From: Cyclobacteriaceae bacterium
Lineage (GTDB): Bacteria; Bacteroidota; Bacteroidia; Cytophagales; Cyclobacteriaceae
Reading direction: 5' to 3'
Assembly: GCA_021648745.1 (NCBI GenBank)
Contig: JAKISE010000067.1
Coordinates: forward strand, 1-18,414
Length of the DNA stretch: 18,414 bases
This document shows, one piece after another, positions 14,253 to 18,414 of this stretch. The notes under the pieces are model-generated. The model did not search any database. It had not been told where the DNA came from and worked only from the letters and a program-made list of their open reading frames with translations. The position numbers and the translations under genes were made by a program. Position 1 is the first letter of the stretch, and each line of letters starts with the position of its first letter.

Positions 14253-15956
14253 TTATGAGATTTTACCTGTCGTTTTTTCTTTTTGTTTCAAAATGTAGGC
14301 TTCTATAGCTTCACTTACATCCAAATAGCAATAAGCTTCTCCAACTACCTGACTTAACTCCATTCTATTTAAAAAGTCTCGTGTTGGCCCTTTAATATAC
14401 GAAAAATATAATTCAACACCTTGTTTATTTAAACTTTCAATTAGCTCTTGCAGTGCTTGATAGGCTGTTGAATCAATATGAGAAATACTTCCTCCGTGTA
14501 ATACCACTAGTTCTAATTGGTCGCCTTTGGCATCAATTTCTTTTGTTATTGATTCAATAAAATGGCTTGTATTGGCAAAGTATAAGTCGGCATCATACCT
14601 AAATACTAAGATGTTATCATACACCTTTAGGTTATCAAAGCGCTTAATGTTTCTAAATTCTTTAGAAGAGGGCATTTTTCCAAGAATTGCAAAATGAGGT
14701 TTGGTGCTTCGATAAATAATAGCAAGCAAGGACATTGCCACACTAGCGCCAATACCTTCTTTAATGCCTAACCCTAGAGTAACTCCAAAAGAGATAACAA
14801 GCATTAGAAAATCTTCTTTTTTGGTCTTCCAAAGTAATGCCGGAAATTTGGTGTCGATTAATCCGAATACAGCTACCATAATAATGGCTGCCAATATAGA
14901 GTTGGGTAAGAAGTAAAATAAGGGGGTTAGAAATAATAGAGTTAAAATTACCAAGGAGGCACTTATGATGGAAGCTAAATTAGTTCTGCCTCCTAATTGT
15001 TCGTTTACAGCAGATCTACTAAAGCCACCTGTAGTTGGGAATGCACTGAAAAAGGAGCCCACAATATTTCCCATGCCCAAGCCAATTAACTCCTGATTCG
15101 AATCTAATTTATACTCATCTTTATGGTTTACCTGAATGGCTTTGGCTACCGAAATTGCTTCCATAAAGGCAATAAGGGCCAAGGTGAAGGCAATTGGAAT
15201 TAACTCGTTAAAATGAGGGGTATTTAGCATTGGCAAAGCAAAAGGAGGGAGCCCTTTGGGCACTTCGCCAACAATTTTTACGCCTATGGTGTATAATGAT
15301 AAATATTTTACGACAACTACCCCTAAAATTACCGCAACTAAGGCTCCAGGAATTGCTTTGTGAATTTTCTTTACATTTTTTAGAATAATAATTGCCACCA
15401 CACCAATTGCAACAGTTAACCAGTGAATACTAGCAAACTGTTCTATGGCTTGGTATAAGATTATGAAAATGTTATTATTCCTTTCAAGATCAACACCAAT
15501 TAAATGCTTTAATTGGTTAAGACCGATGATTAATGCTGCTGCCGATGTAAATCCATTTATTACTGGTTTAGAAAGGAAATTAACTAAAAATCCCATTCTA
15601 AAAAAGCCAAGGGCGAGTTGAATAACGCCCATCATTAAAGCCAATAGAATGGCTAGGGCAATATAATTTTCTGAGCCCGCAGTTGCTATTACGGATATTC
15701 CAGCAGCCACTAATAGCGAATCCATAGCAACTGGTCCTACGGCCAACTGGCGCGAAGTGCCAAATATGGCATAAATTAACTGAGGAAAAATAGCTGCGTA
15801 TAAACCATATACAGGTGGAAGGCCGGCAATCATCGCATACGCCATTCCTTGCGGGATAAGCATTACCCCAACAGTTAACCCTGCAGAAAGATCACCACTA
15901 AGGTATTCTTTTCTATAATTAGGTAACCAATTTAGTATTGGAAGAAACTTTTTCAT
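14253..15956 (-). CDS. SulP-family inorganic anion transporter with STAS domain
   Basis: A 567-residue inner-membrane protein. Residues about 20-420 are highly hydrophobic with the SulP signatures GDLSAGLTVGVMLIPQGMAYA (21-41, residues 2-3 of the family pattern in membrane segment 1), GLPPVYGLYAAIFP (45-58), GTSRQLAVGPVAMDSLLV and, later, GLGMGNIVGSFFSAFPTTGGFSRSAVN. The cytoplasmic C-terminus (about 435-560) is a STAS domain with HIDSTAYQAL. Family members carry sulfate, bicarbonate or other anions, usually with H+ or Na+. Position upstream of a persulfide dioxygenase suggests a sulfur oxyanion, taken up or exported, but substrate and direction cannot be read from sequence. It is on the same strand as the dioxygenase gene, 99 bases upstream of it, and both have similar promoter-operator modules. 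Confidence 0.92.
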   Translation of the reverse strand: MKKFLPILNWLPNYRKEYLSGDLSAGLTVGVMLIPQGMAYAMIAGLPPVYGLYAAIFPQLIYAIFGTSRQLAVGPVAMDSLLVAAGISVIATAGSENYIALAILLALMMGVIQLALGFFRMGFLVNFLSKPVINGFTSAAALIIGLNQLKHLIGVDLERNNNIFIILYQAIEQFASIHWLTVAIGVVAIIILKNVKKIHKAIPGALVAVILGVVVVKYLSLYTIGVKIVGEVPKGLPPFALPMLNTPHFNELIPIAFTLALIAFMEAISVAKAIQVNHKDEYKLDSNQELIGLGMGNIVGSFFSAFPTTGGFSRSAVNEQLGGRTNLASIISASLVILTLLFLTPLFYFLPNSILAAIIMVAVFGLIDTKFPALLWKTKKEDFLMLVISFGVTLGLGIKEGIGASVAMSLLAIIYRSTKPHFAILGKMPSSKEFRNIKRFDNLKVYDNILVFRYDADLYFANTSHFIESITKEIDAKGDQLELVVLHGGSISHIDSTAYQALQELIESLNKQGVELYFSYIKGPTRDFLNRMELSQVVGEAYCYLDVSEAIEAYILKQKEKTTGKIS

Positions 15957-16053
15957 AGTTAATTGTTGTTACTAAGGTACTTCCAAATTAGCCCTAATGA
16001 ACTGAAAAGCATTTGGGATAATTTAAATTGCACCCAAGGGAATGCCTTTTGTG

Positions 16054-16098
16054 CAAAATAAAATACATTTGATAATTACAAATGTGTCCTAGATCACA
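16054..16098 (-). promoter_or_regulatory. CRP/FNR-like operator and minus-strand promoter of sulP
   Basis: The palindrome TGTGTCCTAGATCACA (16083-16098; longer context is close to the E. coli CRP consensus) fits TGTGA-N6-TCACA with one mismatch. On the minus strand, after 21 bases, comes TTATTTTG (16054-16061) followed by CA, one mismatch from TAnnTTTG. This would start transcription near 16050, about 94 bases before the sulP start. A second dyad, ACATTTG-N7-CAAATGT (16065-16085), overlaps the operator and may be part of the control region. Confidence 0.55.
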
Positions 16099-16127
16099 TG
16101 GTTATCTTATAGGAAGGGATTAATTTG
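16083..16127 (+). promoter_or_regulatory. Same operator with plus-strand promoter toward the rhodanese gene
   Basis: Reading the palindrome 16083-16098 in the other direction, after 21 bases comes TTAATTTG (16120-16127) followed by CA, again one mismatch from TAnnTTTG. The operator-to-box distance equals that on the sulP side and that of the dioxygenase promoter. Transcription would start near 16131. The 258-base element at 16161-16418 then lies in the leader of the rhodanese transcript; without it the leader would be about 50 bases. Confidence 0.5.
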
Positions 16128-16154
16128 CAGGATGGGTAATATTGAATGATTTAG

Positions 16155-16424
16155 TTTTAACCTGAGTTTGACCTAAGGAATGCTGTCAGTTTTAAGTGAA
16201 AATTTCATAAACAACTCAAATTTGTGCAGGACTAACGAGTTAATTCGAGAAAATTTGAGGAAGTTTAGGGAAATTTCACTAAAGCCCAAGGGGAAATGTC
16301 TAGCAGGCAATCTTTGAGAAATGAAAATTTTGAAATAATTCATTATTTTTTCACTTTTTATTTCCAAAACCTCACCTACTACTTTATTTCCTGACAGGAT
16401 TCCTTAGGCGAACTCAGGTTTTAA
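16155..16424. mobile_element. MITE-like non-coding element with ~30-base terminal inverted repeats
   Basis: The left end (16159-16189) and right end (16391-16420) are inverted copies sharing the exact blocks AACCTGAGTT, CCTAAGGAAT and CTGTCAG, with only one to three bases differing between blocks. Taking CCTGAGTT as the tip, the element spans 16161-16418 (258 bases) and is flanked by direct TTTTAA copies (16155-16160 and 16419-16424), which look like a target-site duplication. Inside is a further long imperfect hairpin (16195-16223 with 16251-16280). No transposase is encoded, so it is a non-autonomous element or an IS remnant. Family unassigned. It lies in the predicted leader of the rhodanese gene. 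Confidence 0.75.
16195..16280. repeat. Internal hairpin of the inserted element
   Basis: The arms 16195-16223 and 16251-16280 are imperfect inverted copies; both contain AGTGAAA, a TAAAC block and CTCAAATTT when read in the same sense. The loop contains the near-palindrome CGAGTTAATTCG (16236-16247). This could fold strongly in either transcript direction. Confidence 0.65.
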
Positions 16425-16443
16425 GGTTTTTTAACAACATACT

Positions 16444-16875
16444 ATGAAAAGATTATCGACAATTGGACTGGCATTATTTTTAACAATTGGATTGGTTTCT
16501 TGTGGCACTGCACAAGAAAATACTTCCAACGCAACGGTTCAAACAGGTGCCGTTATTGCAAAAAATGTAAATACAAACGAATTCAAGGAGCTTATTGCTA
16601 GTAAAAAAGATGGAATATTATTAGATGTGCGTACTGCTGGAGAGCTTACGTCTGAGGGTAGCATTGAAGGCAATATTAACATTGACGTTCGTTCAGTTGA
16701 TTTTAAAGAGCAACTAAGTAAATTGGATAAAGATAAACCTGTAATGGTGTATTGCCACTCTGGTGGAAGAAGTGGAAGAGCACTTGAAGTAATGAAAGAA
16801 ATGGGTTTTAAAGAAGTGTATAACCTTTCCGGAGGAATTTCAGCCTGGATAAATGATGGTAAACCAGTAAAATAA
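16444..16875 (+). CDS. Rhodanese-domain lipoprotein
   Basis: A 143-residue exported sulfurtransferase. The N-terminus MKRLSTIGLALFLTIGLVSC is a lipoprotein signal peptide with lipobox LVSC and the lipidated Cys20, so the protein should be membrane anchored outside the cytoplasm. After a short linker a single rhodanese domain (about 42-140) shows LLDVRTAGELTSEGSIEGNINI shortened here to its hallmark LDVRT (60-64), and the active loop YCHSGGRSG with Cys104, which would carry the persulfide. The fold ends NLSGGISAWINDGKPV, as in other single-domain rhodaneses. It faces the sulP gene and shares its CRP/FNR-like operator; a DUF2892-like gene follows 83 bases downstream. It probably handles sulfane sulfur in the periplasm, but donor and acceptor are unknown. 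Confidence 0.9.
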   Translation: MKRLSTIGLALFLTIGLVSCGTAQENTSNATVQTGAVIAKNVNTNEFKELIASKKDGILLDVRTAGELTSEGSIEGNINIDVRSVDFKEQLSKLDKDKPVMVYCHSGGRSGRALEVMKEMGFKEVYNLSGGISAWINDGKPVK

Positions 16876-16943
16876 AGATGTTAGATAAAAAAACATTAGA
16901 CACAAGATTATTTTGTTAGCCTTATGTCTAAAATCTTACTTCT
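16876..16943. repeat. Nested imperfect palindrome after the rhodanese gene
   Basis: The inner arms TTAGACACAAG (16896-16906) and CTTATGTCTAA (16921-16931) pair at 10 of 11 positions; the outer arms AGATGTTAGAT (16876-16886) and ATCTTACTTCT (16933-16943) pair at 9 of 11. It starts directly after the stop codon and fills most of the gap to the next gene. It may be a REP-like element or a partial terminator between the two genes. AGATGTTAGAT-like wording also occurs near 1673-1684. Confidence 0.6.
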
Positions 16944-16958
16944 TTAATCTAAAAATAT

Positions 16959-17201
16959 ATGATAAATTTTTTAAAAGGCATTGATTTTAGCCTACAAAGT
17001 TGGGGTTTTTCGAGGGTGATTCGCTTAGGTTTAGGCTTATTTTTCTTTATACCAGCCATTCAAGAAGTTGACTATTTTGCCATGATGCTTGGAGGCGTAT
17101 TGCTTTACCAGGCCATTGCAAATACGGGCTGTGGCTTCACCAAAAACAGTAGCAGTTGTGGTGTTGACCTTCCTAAAACTGATAAAAAAGTTAAATTTTA
17201 A
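16959..17201 (+). CDS. Small YgaP-like / DUF2892-like membrane protein
   Basis: An 80-residue protein with a hydrophobic core at about 20-55, possibly two short membrane segments (VIRLGLGLFFFIPAIQ and FAMMLGGVLLYQAIANTG), and a cysteine-bearing end (TGCGFTKNSSSCGV, Cys58 and Cys67) with a basic tail. The pattern resembles the membrane part of YgaP and free-standing DUF2892 proteins, which often accompany rhodaneses and persulfide dioxygenases in sulfur clusters; in E. coli YgaP the two parts are fused. Here the rhodanese lies in a separate gene 83 bases upstream. Its biochemical role is unknown; a membrane partner for persulfide transfer is only an inference. Confidence 0.75.
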   Translation: MINFLKGIDFSLQSWGFSRVIRLGLGLFFFIPAIQEVDYFAMMLGGVLLYQAIANTGCGFTKNSSSCGVDLPKTDKKVKF

Positions 17202-17216
17202 TTTTCCACAAGGAAA

Positions 17217-17281
17217 CGTTATTCATGCGTAGGCAGAATCTGTTACTTATCTTAGGGGTTTCTGCCTATGCAGGAATGACG
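17217..17281. repeat. Long imperfect intergenic hairpin
   Basis: The 22-base arms 17217-17238 and 17260-17281 are inverted copies matching at 19 positions, with a 21-base loop. The right arm (TTCTGCCTATGCAGGAATGACG without its last bases) shares CAGGAATGACG with the hairpin at 213-240, so both belong to one palindrome family. It sits between the DUF2892-like gene and the hydroxylase gene and may act as a partial terminator. Confidence 0.75.
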
Positions 17282-17296
17282 AGTAAAATATAATAA

Positions 17297-18145
17297 ATGA
17301 ACATTCTTCAATTAATTATAGATTCCTATACAGGATATTGGAGCTACATGCTTTACGAAATAACCCACCCAGGGTGGGGTAATTATTTTTATTACTTAAT
17401 TATACTTTCGTTAGTGGTTTGGGGGCTCGAGTTGACCTTCCCTTGGCGGCAACATCAAAAATCTTTTCGTAAAGATTTTTGGTTAGATGCTTTCTACATG
17501 TTTTTCAACTTCTTTATTTTTTCCTTAATTGGGTATAATGCTATTTCTAATATTGGAGTAGAGGGGTTCAATAATTTTATTGGCTGGTTTGGCATTGAAA
17601 ATAGAGTGTATATTCAATTAGAATCATTGCCAATTTGGGCGAGGTTTGGATTGCTTTTTGTGCTGGCAGATTTTATTCAGTGGAGCGTGCATGTAACCCT
17701 GCACAGGGTGAAATGGATGTGGAGGTTTCACAGGGTACACCATTCAGTTACCGAAATGGGTTTTGCAGCGCATTTGCGATACCATTGGATGGAAAATGTA
17801 TTCTATAAATCGGCCTTATACATTCCGTTAACCATGATTGGGTTTGGTTTAAATGACTTATTTCTATTGCATGCTTTCAATATTATGATTGGTCATATTA
17901 ATCACTCTAATATGAATATTACCTATGGGCCTTTAAAGTATGTTTTTAATAATCCCGCTATGCATATTTGGCACCATGTAAAGGATGTACCTGAAAGCCA
18001 CCCGAACGGAATTAATTTTGGAATTACATTGAGTATATGGGATTATCTTTTTAAAACGGCTTATATACCTCATTCTGGTAGAGATATTGATCTTGGGTTT
18101 GACCAGGTGGAAAATACCCAAAAGGGTTTGCAGGGCAGAGTTTAG
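17297..18145 (+). CDS. Fatty acid hydroxylase / sterol desaturase family protein
   Basis: A 282-residue membrane di-iron enzyme of the sterol desaturase superfamily. Histidine clusters match the family: HVTLH (132-136), HRVHH (145-149), HINH (200-203) and HIWHH (223-227), which would bind the two irons on the cytoplasmic side. Hydrophobic segments lie at about 30-48, 65-82, 113-130 and 172-195. Members hydroxylate or desaturate lipids, including sphingolipid, sterol, carotenoid and alkylglycerol substrates, using O2. In Bacteroidota most are uncharacterised. The serine-palmitoyltransferase-like enzyme in this window makes a sphingoid or sulfonolipid substrate conceivable, but the two genes are 12 kb apart. 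It lies 95 bases after the DUF2892-like gene, separated by a hairpin. The protein looks complete. Confidence 0.88.
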   Translation: MNILQLIIDSYTGYWSYMLYEITHPGWGNYFYYLIILSLVVWGLELTFPWRQHQKSFRKDFWLDAFYMFFNFFIFSLIGYNAISNIGVEGFNNFIGWFGIENRVYIQLESLPIWARFGLLFVLADFIQWSVHVTLHRVKWMWRFHRVHHSVTEMGFAAHLRYHWMENVFYKSALYIPLTMIGFGLNDLFLLHAFNIMIGHINHSNMNITYGPLKYVFNNPAMHIWHHVKDVPESHPNGINFGITLSIWDYLFKTAYIPHSGRDIDLGFDQVENTQKGLQGRV

Positions 18146-18287
18146 CTCCATTTAGGAATTTGAAGGAATATAGTACTAAGTAGATTTGACCTGCTTGAAA
18201 AAATGTGCAAATTAAGCCTACTTATACCTTGCGTAATTAACGTACTATTGTTTGAGTGAAATATAGGCTTCTACTTTAGTTTTACCC
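18146..18287. other. Non-coding stretch before the right-end repeat
   Basis: AT-rich sequence with no gene, promoter or terminator that I can support. Similarity to the left end of the window stops at 18288. Confidence 0.55.
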
Positions 18288-18414
18288 TTAAACCCGAATT
18301 ATGCGATAGGGTTCGTGATGAGGCTTTAAGTCACAATAAATCAGGCAGTTTGGATTCGAAAGCATAGCACCGCTATGGTGAGAACACAAACAAAGCAAAG
18401 CGACTGATTTGAAG
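18288..18414. repeat. Right copy of the ~126-base interspersed repeat, inverted
   Basis: The inverted counterpart of 1-126. It runs from TTAAACCCGAATTATGC to CGACTGATTTGAAG and includes the palindrome CATAGC-ACC-GCTATG (18363-18377). Both copies stop at the window edges within three bases of the same repeat position, as expected when an assembly breaks inside a longer multicopy repeat. Confidence 0.8.

Larger units (their letters stand above)
15957..16443. other. 487-base divergent intergenic region
   Basis: This stretch separates the minus-strand sulP gene from the plus-strand rhodanese gene. It contains two back-to-back promoters around one CRP/FNR-like palindrome (16054-16127) and an inserted inverted-repeat element (16161-16418). 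I find no convincing gene; a 64-codon minus-strand frame (16173-16367) is built on the repeat element and resembles no protein I know. Confidence 0.7.

Noticed and set aside
16065..16085. ACATTTG-N7-CAAATGT as an independent FNR site
   Set aside because: It matches the FNR consensus poorly at the second half-site and overlaps the better TGTGA-N6-TCACA palindrome; kept only as a note in the sulP promoter entry.
16173..16367. A 64-codon minus-strand open frame in the sulP-rhodanese gap
   Set aside because: It begins in the middle of the inserted element, covers its hairpins, and resembles no protein; the inverted-repeat structure explains the sequence better.
190..18207. The 14-base direct repeat CTTGAAAAAATGTG at 190-203 and 18194-18207
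   Set aside because: A single match of this length is expected by chance in 18 kb of AT-rich sequence, and the flanks do not continue the similarity.
1..18414. Defence system, phage, CRISPR or secondary-metabolite cluster
   Set aside because: Every sizeable gene is assigned to housekeeping, lipid or sulfur functions, or to a conserved small protein; there are no spaced short repeats and no phage, nuclease-helicase or synthase modules.

Overview
This window reads as an AT-rich chromosomal segment from a member of the Bacteroidota, probably a Cytophagia-type organism. The grounds are a 58-residue histone H1-like protein of the Bacteroidota type, a small ligA-dapA linking protein resembling DUF6913, promoter boxes of the TAnnTTTG type, few Shine-Dalgarno sequences, and an alpha-oxoamine synthase of the sphingolipid/sulfonolipid kind. 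No rRNA, tRNA, phage gene, transposase gene or CRISPR array is visible. The two window ends carry inverted copies of the same roughly 126-base repeat, so the window looks like a whole contig that broke in a multicopy repeat.

Layout. From 304 to 3815 (minus strand) a biotin carboxylase gene overlaps maf by an ATGA, followed by a secreted CsgG-domain protein. Diverging from it on the plus strand are a serine-palmitoyltransferase-like enzyme (start corrected to 3997) and the small histone H1-like gene, closed by a strong terminator. Facing them is a minus-strand housekeeping block: xseA-xseB (exonuclease VII), an M1-family metallopeptidase, ligA (start corrected to 8953), a DUF6913-like gene and dapA, nearly all overlapping or spaced by a few bases.

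From 12376 to 17201 lies a sulfur-metabolism region. It holds a three-domain persulfide dioxygenase-rhodanese resembling staphylococcal CstB, a small membrane protein, a SulP anion transporter with a STAS domain, and on the other strand a rhodanese lipoprotein and a small YgaP-like/DUF2892-like membrane protein. A fatty acid hydroxylase/sterol desaturase family protein follows. Together the sulfur genes could oxidise persulfide sulfur, pass on sulfane sulfur, and move the resulting oxyanion across the membrane.

The most interesting observation is regulatory. Two intergenic regions in the sulfur block carry a CRP/FNR-like palindrome (TGTGA-N6-TCACA, one mismatch each). In three cases (the persulfide dioxygenase gene, and both sides of the sulP/rhodanese divergent region) a Bacteroidota-like -7 box followed by CA sits at exactly the same 21-base spacing from the palindrome. 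One palindrome thus appears to serve two back-to-back promoters. A non-coding element of about 258 bases, with roughly 30-base terminal inverted repeats and TTTTAA direct repeats, appears to have inserted between the plus-strand promoter and the rhodanese start codon. Several intergenic hairpins of the GTCATTCCTGC type are scattered through the window.
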